This document shows positions 7,662-19,267 of a DNA stretch of 64,000 bases, one piece after another (the first letter of the stretch is position 1; every line of letters begins with the position of its first letter). Origin of the DNA: CAVXHV01 sp963761445. GTDB taxonomy: Bacteria > Planctomycetota > Planctomycetia > Isosphaerales > Isosphaeraceae. The notes under the pieces are model-generated. The model was not told the DNA's origin. It was given only the letters and a program-made list of their open reading frames with translations, and searched no databases. The stretch lies in NCBI GenBank assembly GCA_963761445.1, contig CAVXHV010000004.1, positions 1,240,001 to 1,304,000 of the forward strand. Reading direction: 5' to 3'. Both the position numbers and the translations under genes were made by a program.

Positions 7662-10600
7662 ATGAGCGGCCGCAAGAGCCACGACGACGAGTGCGTTGCC
7701 CAGCCGCCGCCGGATGACCCCACCGTCGACCAGCGCCGAATCGTCGACGAGAAGCTCACAGAAGACACGGGCTTTTATGAGAGCAGCTCGACATCGCCGG
7801 GCGCGAATCCTGGTGCACCCGCTGTTGCTTTGACTGAGGCATCCGCGCCGGGCCACATTCGCTGTTTCGGCGATTACGAGATCGTGCGTGAGCTGGCCCG
7901 CGGGGGCATGGGCGTGGTGTTCCGGGCCCGCCAGATGAGCTTGAACCGGACCGTCGCGCTGAAGATGATCCTGGCTGGACAGCTTGCCAACGAGACCGAA
8001 GTGCTGCGGTTCCATGCCGAAGCCGAGGCGGCGGCCAGCCTCGATCATCCGGGGATCGTGCCGGTCTACGAAGTTGGCCAGCACCAGGGACAGCATTTCT
8101 TTTCCATGGGGTTTGTCCAGGGGCAGGCGCTTTCCCAGCGCCTCTCTGACGGCCCCCTTCCGGCGCGCCAGGCCGCGACGCTGCTGGCGGAGGTTGCCGA
8201 GGCGATCGAATACGCGCACCGCCGCGGCGTGATTCATCGAGACATCAAGCCGGCGAACATCCTGATTGACGAGAGCGGGCATCCCAGGTTGACCGACTTC
8301 GGGCTGGCGAAGAGGGTGCAGGGAGACAGTGGGTTGACGGGCTCCGGGCAGATCATGGGCACACCCAGCTACATGCCGCCGGAGCAAGCTCGGGGGCAGC
8401 GCAGCGAGGTAGGCCCCGCGGCCGACGTTTATGCTCTGGGCGCGACACTCTACTGCATGGTTACCGGCCGCCCGCCGTTTCAGGCGGCCACGGCGATCGA
8501 GACCGTATTGATGGTGATTTCCGAGGAGCCGGTTCCTCCACGGCGGCTCAACGCCTCGGTGCCGCGCGACCTCGAGACGATCACGCTCAAGTGCCTTCAG
8601 AAAGAGCCGGCTCGCCGGTACAAAACCGCGGGAGCCGTGGCTCTCGACCTGCGGCATTTTCTGCGCGGTGAGCCGATTCTCGCGCGCCCGGCCGGGGCAA
8701 TCGAGCGCGCTGGCAAGTGGGTGAAGCGACGGCCGCTCGTCGCCGCCCTCATCGGCTTGAGCTCGGCAGCCTTGGTCGGCTTGATCGTGGGGGGAATCTG
8801 GTTCAACTGGCGGGTGCGATCGGTCAATGAAGCGCTGGCTTCCTCCAACCGGGAGCTTGGCTTCAGCAATAGCCGGCTGGTGGCATCCCTCGATGAAACG
8901 CGGCTGCAGCGGCAGCGGGCGATGCGGAACCTCTACGCGGCCGAGATGGACCGTGCCAGCAGGGCCCTCGATGCGGGCCTCACTTCGCGGGCAATCGAAC
9001 TCCTTGCGGGCTTCGAGTCACCTGAGCCCGGCCTTCCCGACCTCCGGGGCTTCGAATGGTTCTACCTCAAGGGTCGCAGCTCGGGCAAGAAGCGAACCAT
9101 CGCCGCGGGTGGTCCGGTTGCCTGCATGGCCGTGAGTCGGGATGGCCGGCTCGTGGCCGGCGCGCTCGGCTCGATGATGCAAGACCGGAACATGATCCTG
9201 TGCATCTGGGAGACGGCGACTGGCCGGGTGCTCCACACCTTTGAGGGTCATCGCGGCCCGATCAGCCGGATCGCCTTTGCCCCGGACGGCAAGCGTATGG
9301 CGTCGGCGGGCCGGGACGGCACCGTGCGCGTGTGGAACACATCGAGTGGCAAGCCGACCCTGGTTTTCAGCGGACACGAGGCGGCAGTGGGTGGAGTGGC
9401 TTTTCATCCCAATGGCCGCCGGGTCGCGTCGTGCGGCGGCGACACGGGCCCGCTCGCTTTCGCCACGGGCGGCCAGGTCAAGGTTTGGGACTGCGAGAAT
9501 GGCCGGGAGCTGGTCAAGATCGAGGGGCACAAGGGATTTGTCAGCTTGGTCGCCTTGAGTCCCGATGGTGCACACCTTGCGACGGGCAGCATCGAAAGTG
9601 CGCTGGGAGACCAGTTCGACGCAGACGGGCGCCCGGTGGCTGGCGAGCCCACACGGCGATCCGGCTCCGCCGGCCAATCCGAGACTTGGGGCGCGGTCAA
9701 GATCTGGAACGCATGCACCGGGCAGCTTGAAGCGTCGATTCCAAAGTTTGGCAAGCGAATCGTGTCGCTCGAATTCTCGCCGGAAGGCAGTCGGCTGGCC
9801 GCCTGCAGCGAAAGTGCGCCGGTGACGCTCTTCGACCCGTCGACCGGAAGAGTGCTGGCCAAGGTCGAGGGCACCTTCGCCTTTCCTTCCGAAAGTGGAT
9901 ACGACCTGGCGTTTCTTTCGGGAAGCCGGATCGCGATCGCCTCTCTCGCGAGAGAAACGATCCGGCTATTTGACCTCACAACGGGTCAGTTCGAAAGGAC
10001 GTTCCAGGGCCACAGAGGACTGGTCCGCGGGCTCGCAACCGGGCCGGGCGGGAATTCACTTTTTTCGGGGAGCTCGGACGGCACGTTTGGAGTGTGGCGA
10101 CTGGACGAGCAAGAGGGCCCACAGGTCGTCGATGCACGATCTGTTGCGGTTACTCGCGTGGTGTACAGCCCGGACGGGCGCTGGCTGGCGACGACCGGGA
10201 GCGAGGGTCCCGTCAAGCTGATCGACCTTCGAGGCGGCCGTGCCACAGTCGAGCTGCGGGGCAACGGGCTGCCAGTAACGGGCCTGGATTTCAGCCTCGA
10301 CGGGCGTTTGCTCGCCTGCGGCACACAGTGGTTCACGTTCCCGACCGGACTGATCGTGTGGGATCTGGCCACACAGCAGCCCAAGCTCACGATCGCGCCG
10401 GATACGCAAATGGGTGCGAAGGAGAGCCGCTCGGGCGGGCTGGTCGCTTTCCATCCAGACGGCCGCACGCTCGCGTGCGCTGGAGGGTCGCGCGGGGGAT
10501 CGATCCGCGTGTTTGAAATTGAGTCTGGCGAGCTCCGCCGTGAATTCAACGGCCGGTGGGGTCCTGTGCGAAGTCTGGCCTACAGCCCGGACGGGCGACT

Positions 10601-11061
10601 GCTCGCCTCCGGTTATCAGGACCACCTCGTTGCGCTTCATGACGCGGAGAGCGGCCAGCTCGTGCGCACGCTCGATTGTGGAGAAGGTATGATCCTGAGT
10701 CTTTCTTTCAGTCCCGACAGCCGACTCCTGGTGCAGGGCAGCGGCGAAGGAGGCGTCTTTCTCTGGAGTGCAAACGACGGACGGTTGGTCCGCCAGTTGA
10801 CCGGCCATACGCGCGGCGGCTTCCTGCGCTGCGTTCAGTCCGGACGGCAAGCGCTTGGCGTCGGTGGGGCAGGAGGTCAAACTCTGGGACCCGGTGAGTT
10901 TTCAGGAGCTGCTCACACTGCCGGCACCGCGGCAAAGCGGTTTGTCCGTGTCGTGGAGCCCGGACGGCCGCAACCTCGCCGTGGCCGGCGGCGGCCCGGA
11001 CGGACCCGGTGAGGCCCAAGTCTTCAGCATCGAGGCAAGAATCGCCGCGGAGGCGCCATGA
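7662..11061 (+). CDS. Membrane Ser/Thr protein kinase with C-terminal WD40 repeats (one frameshift)
   Basis: A protein of about 1130 residues. The eukaryote-like kinase domain (about residues 65-340) has the Gly loop ELARGGMGVVF, the VALKMIL lysine, VIHRDIKPANILID and TDFGLAKR, so it should be active. One membrane helix follows (about 365-390: VAALIGLSSAALVGLIVGGIW), then a short coiled region and an extracytoplasmic array of WD40 repeats with recurring FSPDGxxLASxGxDxxVxVW blades. Near 10816 (CGCGCGGCGG) a single extra base shifts the frame; the alternative frame resumes FSPDGKRLASVGQEVKLWDP and ends at 11061. The start chosen is the ATG at 7662 rather than the GTG at 7530, because the upstream part is not protein-like. 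Confidence 0.88.
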
Positions 11062-11510
11062 GGCTATGGAAACGACGGCTCTTTCGTGTGTGACAATCCA
11101 TCGAACCAAAGCAAGCCAGCCAGGCTCGTGCGGTGGGGCGATGGAACCAACGACGAGATATGCATCGGCATCTATGAATGGGTTCAGGTCGAGGGAGACA
11201 CCGAGCCGGCGAGGAGAGGCGACGGCAGGTGAGAGGGGGAGTGTGTACCGTAGTAAGTCGATTGGGATCGATTTCGATTCCGGGGATGCCGTGTGTGTAA
11301 TCGACGGCGTCCATCTCGTGGCGCGTTGCCAGTGCACTTGGACATTTCCGTGAGTTTGCCGCGGGGCTTGATCGGGGTCTGCTCGGGCGTCATGATTGGG
11401 CGGTCGCCGCTGGCTGGTTTGCGGCGCGGGGGAGACGATCAAGTTCGCACGCTGTCGAGGGCGCCGGTCCGGTCCCGCGGATGGCGCGAGTCGATCCAAT
11501 GAGATGAACG
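11062..11510. other. Intergenic region before the TIR/kinase locus, no gene seen
   Basis: About 450 bases between the WD40 kinase and the FxsC-like gene. No frame on either strand resembles a protein family and no inverted repeat stands out. It probably holds the promoter of the 11.5-15.5 kb operon, but I cannot place it. Confidence 0.4.
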
Positions 11511-12893
11511 ATGTCGTATCTCTTCTTCTTCAGCTATGCCTCACACGACCTTCTCGGCAATTTCCTCGAGAGGTTCTACAAAGACCTTGTTGTGGAACTG
11601 ATTTCTCTCACCAAGCATGACCCTTCCAGAATCGGCTTTCGCGATCGAGAGGGTATTGAGCTCGCGTCACGATGGCCTGATGAGCTGGCGAAGTCTCTGG
11701 CAGGCTGTAAGGCGTTTGTGCCGATCCTCTCGCCGAGGCACTTCGATAGCAAGTTCTGCGGCAAGGAGTGGTCATGCTTCAGTGCGAGGCTCGACCAATT
11801 TGCTCGCAGAAACAAAGGCGCGACGCCGAATCTGATCGTTCCTATCTCATGGACTGAGCCGAGCCGCCTTTCAAGACGAGCTTTCGGAAGACACGAGGTC
11901 GATCCAGCTCTCTCAGCACGACCTCGGAGACTTTTATCGCGAAAACGGACTACGTCAACTTATCCGGCAGAAAGGACCTCGCTCTGGGGAGTACAAGCAT
12001 TTTGTTCACGAACTGGCCAAGAAGCTGGACGCAGCGACCAAAAAATGGACGCTCCCCGCCGGCCCTGTTGGTCGCTTTGAAGACGTCCCGGACTTCTTTG
12101 ATAAAGGACGCTCGGTGTCGGCGGAGTCGCAATCCGTGGTCAATTCCGGCTCGGCCAGTCAGCGCGACTCGGTCACGCCGATCAAGCCCGGACGTCCGGA
12201 CGGCAAGATGCGTTCTCGCCCCGGCCGGGGATTGTCATCGATCCCAGCCAGACCGGATCCCGATGGTTTCCCCGGGCCGAAACATGCTCACTTCCTCTTC
12301 GTGGCTGCCGCGCAAGATGAACTGGTAAGCAAGCGCCTCAAGCACAGCGCGATGCATACGCCGAGGAGGGCAAATACTGGAAGCCGTTTCTGCCGCCGTG
12401 GACAGACACAGTCTTTGGAGCTGCGTCGGTTATCGCGATTGACTCCAAGCTTGAGCCGCACTCCATACCAATTGATTGGGGCGTCGAAAGTATCCTCGAG
12501 TTTGTCCGCAGGGAGGATCGGGTTGTCATCATTATCGTCGACCCGTGGACGCTCCGGTTGCCGCGATATGCCGAACTCATGAGGCATTGCGACAAGGTCG
12601 ACCATCCGAATTTCGCAATTCTGATCGTGTGGAATGAACAAGATGAGGAGACATTCACGAGCAAGAAAAGACTGGATCAAGCCGTGCAGAAAGCGTTTGT
12701 GAGCAAGTCGAAGAACACGCCCTCCAATTTCTATCGCGACGGGGCGACATCGTTGGACGAGTTCAAGCAGATTCTTTCGAAGGCGCTGGTTCGTGCACAG
12801 AACAACGTCATCGAGCTGCTCGGTCAAGTGCGGGCGATCAGGGGCGAGGGGCCAGCGAGTATTCCGGCGATCAGCGCGGCTAAGCAGAGGTGA
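11511..12893 (+). CDS. FxsC-like TIR-domain protein (two frameshifts)
   Basis: About 460 residues when the frame is repaired, the length of FxsC, the TIR-like protein of FxSxx-COOH peptide and related conflict systems. The N-terminal TIR-like domain has YLFFFSYASHD, then GFRDREGIELASRWPDEL, and FVPILSPRHFDSKFCGKEW with the Glu at the position catalytic in TIR NADases. The frame breaks near 11865 (resuming FQDELSEDTRSIQLSQHD) and near 12310. The second domain has FLFVAAAQDEL, YWKPFLPPW, then VVIIIVDPWTLRLPRYAELM and VWNEQDEET, matching the C-terminal half of FxsC. It is followed 6 bases later by the ATPase gene, so the two form an operon. No FxSxx peptide or radical SAM gene is present here. 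Confidence 0.8.
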
Positions 12894-12899
12894 TGCACG

Positions 12900-15494
12900 A
12901 TGACGGAACACCCCGGAGGGAGGATCCTCACGTTTTACTCGTACAAGGGTGGAACGGGTAGGTCGATGGCCCTGGCCAACGTGGCTTGGATACTGGCGAG
13001 CGGGTAAGCAGGTGCTGGTGATCGATTGGGACCTCGAGGCGCCCGGTCTGCATCGATATTTGCGCCGTTCTTGATCGACCCGGAGCTCGAATCGACAGAA
13101 GGAGTCATCGACTTCGTGCGGGACTACGCCGCAGAGGTTAGCTCGCCGGCAACCGATCGGGACGAGCGAGACTGGGTGGGCCGGGTCGCAGACATCGCAC
13201 GTTACGCGGTCGCAATCGACTGGGAATTTCAGGGCCCTGGACGAATCGACCTCGTTTCGGCAGGCCGGCAGGATCCTTCCTACGCAACCCGCGTCAACCT
13301 GTTCAATTGGCCCAAGTTCTACGAAAACCTGAGCGGTGGTCCGTTCTGGGAAGCAGTCAAGAAAATGATGCGCAGAAAATACGATTATATAATGATAGAT
13401 AGCAGGACGGGCGTGAGTGAGACGGCGGGAATCTGCACGGTTCAGCTCGCGGATGTGGTGGTTGCATTCTTCACCCTGAATCGCCAGAGCATCGAGGGTG
13501 CCGCCTCGGTGGCCGCATCGGTCCGCCGACAGCGATCGAACCTTCGGATCTTTCCCGTTCCATCGCGGGTGGAGCTCAATGAAAAAGAGAAGCTCGAGAG
13601 CGCTCGAGACTACGCCCGCGAGCGATTTGCGCCCTTTCTGAATGAGATCGAGGAGATCGAAAAGCGGAGTCCGGATAGTTACTGGGGCGATGTCGAGATC
13701 GTGTATCACCCGTATTACGCGTTCGAGGAAATCCTCGCCCCGTTCGGGGATCGAAAGGGCTCGCCGTTTTCCGTGCTTGCGTCCAGCGAGAGGCTCACTC
13801 GTTACCTTTCAAACGGAAGGATCGACGAGCTGGTCGCTCCGCCCGAGCTGGAACGCCAATTGGTCTTGGCTCGATATTCTTTGCGGCGGGGCCGGCCGAA
13901 CGAGCATTTCCCGGCGAACAGACCCGAACTGAAGACCCAATATGAAGGGGCGATGGAGTTGGCCAGCCGTTGGTCGAATGCGGACTACCGCGAGGCCCAC
14001 CTGCTCGACGCCCGAAAGTACAGCGAGCTGGCGAACGAAACGGAGCTGTTGTCGGTTCTGGTGGAAAATCCGCTTTTTCGTCGGTACTGGGAGACGAGCC
14101 GGGATGCGATGCGGCATGACGACCGGCGCGCCCAGCTCATCAGCGACGTGGCTAAGCTGAGTCGAACTCAGGTTTTGAGACTCTTGCACCGGGTCAAAAT
14201 CAATACCTCTGATCTTGGAGATATCGCCGCGGGTAACCAAGATTTGGCGGACGAAATCGTGCGGCTTGTCGAGCAACGCGGCGCGGTCGAGTTCGCCGGG
14301 CTTGAAGAGATCGTCAAGGAAATCGTCGCTCAGTCTGCGGACAGGTCAGCAGTCAAGAGCATGACGGCGCGAGATCCCCGTGCGCGCATCCTCGTGGTGG
14401 ACGATGACACTCTTTACCGCCGGAATCTGCGCGAGTTTCTGGAGCTCCATCGGCCCGACTGGGGGTTCGATGAAGCGCCGGACGAGAGCGAGGCTTTGAA
14501 GATCTTGCAGTCGCGGAACGCTGGCGACGAGTCAATCGCTGTCGTGATCACTGACCTGGTCATGGCGTCGGAGCAGGGCGGGCTGCGGCTTATCAAGCGA
14601 GCACGAGAAAAAGACCCGTGGCTTCAAGTCATCCTGTATTCTCGCGACGCGAAGCGGCTGGAAAACTCGATGGCTCACGCGATCGGGGCATTCGACGTCC
14701 TTGATATTGGTCAATACGGATACGAAGCGTTTGACCAGATTCTCGCCCGTGCCGACGCCGCCCTTCGCTATCGCGAAGCCGTGCGCCGCAACCTTTATCT
14801 GCGGCGATTCCTCAGTCACAAGCTACTGCCGGTCGTCGAAGGCGATCCCGAGCTGTTGCGCCCGCGACAACAAGTCGCGTCGATCTGCTTTTGCGAGATT
14901 TGCAACTTCGCGCACTTCTGCGAGGTACTGAGAACCGATCCTGTGCTCATCGCCGGGTTCCTCAAAGAATACGGCGACTCGGCGGCGCGAATCATTTTTG
15001 AAAACGACGGAATGCTCGACAAGTACATGGGGGACGAAGTGATGGCGCTCTTCGGCATCCTCGACGAGGCCGGAAACCAGGAAGGGGTGCAGCTCGCGGC
15101 CGCCAACGCGGTCAGCACCGCGCTCGAACTTCAGGCAGAGTTCAATCTCCTCCTCGAGCGCTGGGGCGACCGTTTCCGAAGGAGATCCCCGACCACAATT
15201 GCACTCAGGGTGCGCTGCGGAATCCATACCGGAGATGCCTTCGTCGGGAACATCGGAACAGTCTATCGCGAACAATTTACTGCACTGGGTTCAGCCGTAA
15301 ACATTGCCGAGGGCATCATGCGCGGGGCGGAGGCGGGGCAGATCTTGATCTCGCAATCGACGATGAGCTACGTGCAATCAGAGTTCGATTGCCGGCGAGC
15401 CGAGGGCATCAAGATCGCCGAAGGCGAATTACCACTCTTCCGAGTGATCGGCCCTCGGTCGCCGGCCGGTCGGGCACTGCCGACGGAAGCATAG
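12900..15494 (+). CDS. ParA-like KGG ATPase fused to death-like/EAD-like segment, receiver and class III nucleotidyl cyclase
   Basis: About 864 residues. Domains in order: a ParA/MinD-type P-loop domain with deviant Walker A YSYKGGTGRSMALANVAWILA, DWDLEAPGLHRY and IDSRTGVSETAG (residues 9-300); a helical region ending in TQVLRLLHRVKINTSDLG-type sequence (about 415-475) that resembles the effector-associated (death-like) domains of bacterial conflict systems; a response-regulator receiver (about 498-615; VVDDD, phospho-acceptor Asp near 552 in VITDLVM); and a class III cyclase (about 655-850; LDKYMGD, GIHTGDAFVGN). The ribosome site GAGGTGA precedes ATG 12900. Two compensating indels at about 13005 and 13054 enclose 50 bases of shifted frame. 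The upstream TIR gene is the likely effector partner; the receiver ties the ATPase to the downstream histidine kinase. Confidence 0.83.
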
Positions 15495-15833
15495 CCGCCC
15501 ATCGGCTAAGGCTGGCAAATTCCTCGGACACACCGCATTCTGCGACCTAATCCAGGCTGGTTGCGCGAGGCAACGCATGTCGCCGGACATTGTGGATCGC
15601 ACCAAGAAGTGCCTGACCGGGATTCCGCGCGTCAATTAGGCGCAATTATCGACACTGCGCCCTTGTGCGATTCGCCGCACTGCGGCATGCTAAGGTGACA
15701 CTTGCCGGTTATCGATCTGGGCGTCGTCCATCGGCCGAAGAGAGGAATGGGCTCGCGCTGAGTGCGAGTGGTGGTGGCATTTCTCATCTGGCTCGCAACC
15801 ATCGCTGCGTCTGAGTGTCGATGAGGCTCGAAC
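15495..15833. other. Intergenic region with possible promoter for the histidine kinase
   Basis: About 339 bases without a credible gene. At 15663 TTGTGC is followed about 19 bases later by TGCTAAGGT (15688-15696), which resembles a sigma-70 promoter with a GCTAAG-type -10. No operator or strong terminator hairpin is visible. Confidence 0.3.
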
Positions 15834-18800
15834 GTGACGCAAGCATACGACAGTCGCCAAACGGAATCCGGGACGTCGTGGGCCGCAAGGCTGCTCGAGC
15901 TCTCGACGGCCACCGATCGCATCATGCAGAGCATCTTTCTGGGCGACCGGATTGCGACTCTGAATGAGATTGCGCGTCAATCCCATCTTCTGTTGCGCGC
16001 GGAGGCCTGCGCGATCTTTCTCGTCGACGAGAATCTCCCCGACACGATGCTGAAGGTCGCGTGGTATTCGGACAATATTTCCTTGGAGGCCGACGCGCAC
16101 CTCGAGCCCGTCCGGATCAAGATCCAGAGTGTGCCTTCCGGCGGTCTCACGGGCCACATTGCCAAGGAGGGGGATATTGTCGAGCTGCATGGCGAGGAGC
16201 TCAGGCATCACGCTTACTCAGCGGGGCTTTACCCCAATCACCTTGCGTCGGGCTTTTGCCATTCATTGTTGGGTATTCCGCTCAAGGACCGGAAGGGCGC
16301 GCTTCTGGGCCTGATGGTCGCGGACAACAAGAAAGGCCCGGACGGCAAATCCAAAGACGACGAGTACTTCACCAAGGAGGACATCTCGGTCGCGAACATC
16401 CTTGCCAGCAAGATCACGCTGGTACTCGAGAGTCAGCGCACGTCGGAGATTCTGCGTACACTGCTGACCGAGACCCATCGTTACAGCAGTGTCTCGGAGG
16501 TACTTGACGCGATTCTGCAGGAAGGGCTCAAACTCTTGCGGGCAGACCGTGGCGATCTGGCGCTCATCGATGAAGATTCCGGCGGCCTTGTGATGATGGC
16601 CCGTCGCGGCGACCTTGGCCTGGAGCCTGGTGAGATGGTTCCTGCTGATTGCGTGATGCAGCATGTTTTCAGGACTGGCGATTCGCGTGCGATCCCTGAC
16701 GTCCATCTGGAGCCTCATTACACCGAAGTCGATCGCCGGACCCAGAGTGAGGTCGCGGTGAGGCTCGAGTGGGAGGGAAGGTCAATCGGCGTCTTGAACG
16801 TGGAATCTTTTGATGCCAGCTCGTTTGACGAACAAGACGTCGCCCTCTTGCGATTGCTCGCAAGCTATGCCGTGGTGGCTTATCGAGCGGTAGGCAGGGA
16901 GATGCGATTCCGGCACGTCATCCAGCGGCTCGCCGGCTCACATCCACCCCAGCAGGTGTTGCTCGACATCCTCAAAATTGTCAAGAGCATTCACCCGTAC
17001 GAGGGGTCGATAATCTATTACGCGGATTACCAGGAAGGTAAGCTAATCTGCAAGGCCTATATCACATCGAAGGTCGTCGACAACGACGCCTGCGCGAAGC
17101 TCAGTTACGATTTCAGTGACTCATCGTTTGCAACCCTCATCCTCAACAGCAAGCAGCCGGAATTTGTTCCTGCGCCGCTGGTCGACCCTCGCGTCAATCG
17201 TATCGGGCTTGAAGCGTTCAAGATCGACGGGCCGCTGGCCGGCATTCCGCTCACGTTCCAGGACAAGGTGGTCGGCGTTCTCGTGATGTGGACCGCTGCC
17301 GAGCAGTCTCCGCTCACGAAGGGGAGTGTAGCCGCACTTGAGCCCTTCGCGCGGATTGCCGCTGCGAACATTGCCATGTCGTCGCAACAGGACATGACGA
17401 TGCGATCTATGGAGGTGATGCTCAACCTGAGCAGGACCGAGCTGCCGCTCCAGAACAAGCTCGAATCAATCCTGGAGCTGGTCAAGGCCGCGGGGTTTGA
17501 TCGCGTTCGAGTCTTCCGCTTCCATCTCGACACCAACAGCTTCCGGCCAGTCGCGGCTTTGCCGAAGGACAACCCAATTGACTTTCAGGAATGCGTCATT
17601 GCGATAAAGGAGAATCCCTACGCGAAGGATACGTTTGAGCGCGGGCGCCGCGATCCGGTCGCCAGAATCTACGACAGTCGCCTCCACGGCCCGGATCCCC
17701 ACGCCAAAAGGCTGGGCAAGGCGCACGATCTCCCCTGGGTCGTGATTCCGATTGTGATCGCTGGGAAGCTCTTTGGTCAAATCGCCGCCGATAACGCGGA
17801 GAGCCGGCGGCCGATCCCGGATGACAACCTGCCGTACTTGACCCTGCTGGGAACTTTCGCCGCCCTGGCAATCGCGAACACTCGCGTCTATGAGCGACTG
17901 AGCCTCCCGGGGCTTCACCTCCTATATCGACAGCTCCCGGAGGATTTATCGGAGCTCGCTTACGTGCGCCGCCTACTCGTGTACCTCACGTGCGGCGAAG
18001 CGCTGGGATTTTCTCGTGCGCTTTTCCTGCGTTTCGATGGAAGCCGGAGGCGTCTGGAGTATGTTGCCGGCCTGGGGCAAATCACGAGAGACGACTTCGT
18101 CCGGATTTCCAAGGCTGCCGAAACCCTGGGCATGGAGACGATCATCGCGCGGGCCGGCGAGCTCCGCGATCCGAATCTGGATGGCGCGATGGCTGGCTTT
18201 TACCTAGACGTCGAGGACCCGGTCATGAGCGAGCTGATCGACGGCAAGGACGCGCGGCGGTTCACGCTGGTTGAAGACCAACCGGCGCTGCCGTGGATGG
18301 AAAAACTCAAGGAGAAGATCCAGGCAGTCGACATCCTGGCGGCGCCCGTGCGCGTCAACGGCAAGCTCGCCGGGTTATTCTGCATCGACAGGCAGTGGCT
18401 GAATGAAACGATTTCCGAAGCCGATCGGGCGCTACTCGGGGCCTTTGCCAATCAGGCTGGCCTGTTTCTGCACAGTTGCGCACTGCGGCAGGAGGCTATC
18501 GAGCAGCTCAGACGTGCTGTGCGAAAGGAGGCGAATAGCTTCGCCGCACACCGAATCAAGACGCCGATCTTGAATATCCAGGGGTCGCTGAGACTGTTCG
18601 AAGCCTATGTCGAGCGAAGGATGCTTCCGGCAGCGGTGAGCGTCGTCCGGGATGTGCGGCCGAATATCGAGAAGATCCATCAGATCGTCGAGGATTCCCT
18701 CGTAGTCAGCGAGTTTGTATCGGAACCGACACCGATCGCGCCGCTGGTTCGAGACGTGATTTCATCGGCGCTCTCGGAAGGGTTTTTCTGCCGAGTCTCA

Positions 18801-19181
18801 TGCGAGCCAGACCTCAAAGTCCAGGGTGACCGCAAATTGCTGTTGGAGTGCTTTGAAGAGCTGATCGCCAATGCTCGCTACTGGACGACCAAGCCTCACG
18901 GCGCAATTGACATCGCAGCGCAGGCGATACCGCCGCCCGAAGACACGGCCAGCGCGAATCAGCGGAGCTATGTCGGCATTCGTGTGAAGAACACCGGCGA
19001 TGGTGTGCCCAACGATAAGAAGAAATGGATCTTCCTCGATGGGAAAACGACGCGTGAAGGGGGCAACGGGCGCGGCCTGGCCAGGGTCGCCGATATTATC
19101 AAAGCCCATGACGGCCGGATCTCCGAGATCGGTGAGCCGGGAAAGTTCGCTCTATTCGAAATCGTCCTACCGCTCGCTTGA
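15834..19181 (+). CDS. Multi-GAF sensor histidine kinase
   Basis: A 1115-residue soluble sensor kinase with no membrane segment. At least four, probably five, tandem GAF-type sensor domains occupy residues about 30-880 (for example HSLLGIPLKDRKGALLGLMVADN, and WVVIPIVIAGKLFGQIAADN). The dimerisation/phosphoacceptor helix follows with the H box FAAHRIKTPI (His906), and the HATPase_c domain has the N box EELIANA, G1 NTGDGVP, F-box FLDGKTT and G2 GGNGRGLARV. GTG start at 15834. It probably phosphorylates the two closely related receivers, one in the upstream ATPase-cyclase fusion and one in the gene 87 bases downstream. Ligands are unknown; GAF domains commonly bind cyclic nucleotides or haem, so feedback from the cyclase is an attractive inference. 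Confidence 0.9.
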   Translation: MTQAYDSRQTESGTSWAARLLELSTATDRIMQSIFLGDRIATLNEIARQSHLLLRAEACAIFLVDENLPDTMLKVAWYSDNISLEADAHLEPVRIKIQSVPSGGLTGHIAKEGDIVELHGEELRHHAYSAGLYPNHLASGFCHSLLGIPLKDRKGALLGLMVADNKKGPDGKSKDDEYFTKEDISVANILASKITLVLESQRTSEILRTLLTETHRYSSVSEVLDAILQEGLKLLRADRGDLALIDEDSGGLVMMARRGDLGLEPGEMVPADCVMQHVFRTGDSRAIPDVHLEPHYTEVDRRTQSEVAVRLEWEGRSIGVLNVESFDASSFDEQDVALLRLLASYAVVAYRAVGREMRFRHVIQRLAGSHPPQQVLLDILKIVKSIHPYEGSIIYYADYQEGKLICKAYITSKVVDNDACAKLSYDFSDSSFATLILNSKQPEFVPAPLVDPRVNRIGLEAFKIDGPLAGIPLTFQDKVVGVLVMWTAAEQSPLTKGSVAALEPFARIAAANIAMSSQQDMTMRSMEVMLNLSRTELPLQNKLESILELVKAAGFDRVRVFRFHLDTNSFRPVAALPKDNPIDFQECVIAIKENPYAKDTFERGRRDPVARIYDSRLHGPDPHAKRLGKAHDLPWVVIPIVIAGKLFGQIAADNAESRRPIPDDNLPYLTLLGTFAALAIANTRVYERLSLPGLHLLYRQLPEDLSELAYVRRLLVYLTCGEALGFSRALFLRFDGSRRRLEYVAGLGQITRDDFVRISKAAETLGMETIIARAGELRDPNLDGAMAGFYLDVEDPVMSELIDGKDARRFTLVEDQPALPWMEKLKEKIQAVDILAAPVRVNGKLAGLFCIDRQWLNETISEADRALLGAFANQAGLFLHSCALRQEAIEQLRRAVRKEANSFAAHRIKTPILNIQGSLRLFEAYVERRMLPAAVSVVRDVRPNIEKIHQIVEDSLVVSEFVSEPTPIAPLVRDVISSALSEGFFCRVSCEPDLKVQGDRKLLLECFEELIANARYWTTKPHGAIDIAAQAIPPPEDTASANQRSYVGIRVKNTGDGVPNDKKKWIFLDGKTTREGGNGRGLARVADIIKAHDGRISEIGEPGKFALFEIVLPLA

Positions 19182-19267
19182 TTTAGACCGACGAAATGTG
19201 TTCTACGTTCGGGGTAAGTAACCGGTCAATTCGAAGCCCAAATGCAGAAGTCTCGAGGAGCAGCAGG

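Noticed and set aside
13005..13007. TAA stop ending the ATPase after 35 residues
   Set aside because: The sequence after it in a shifted frame gives the expected VIDWDLEAPGLHRY, and the frame is restored 50 bases later; treated as paired indels.
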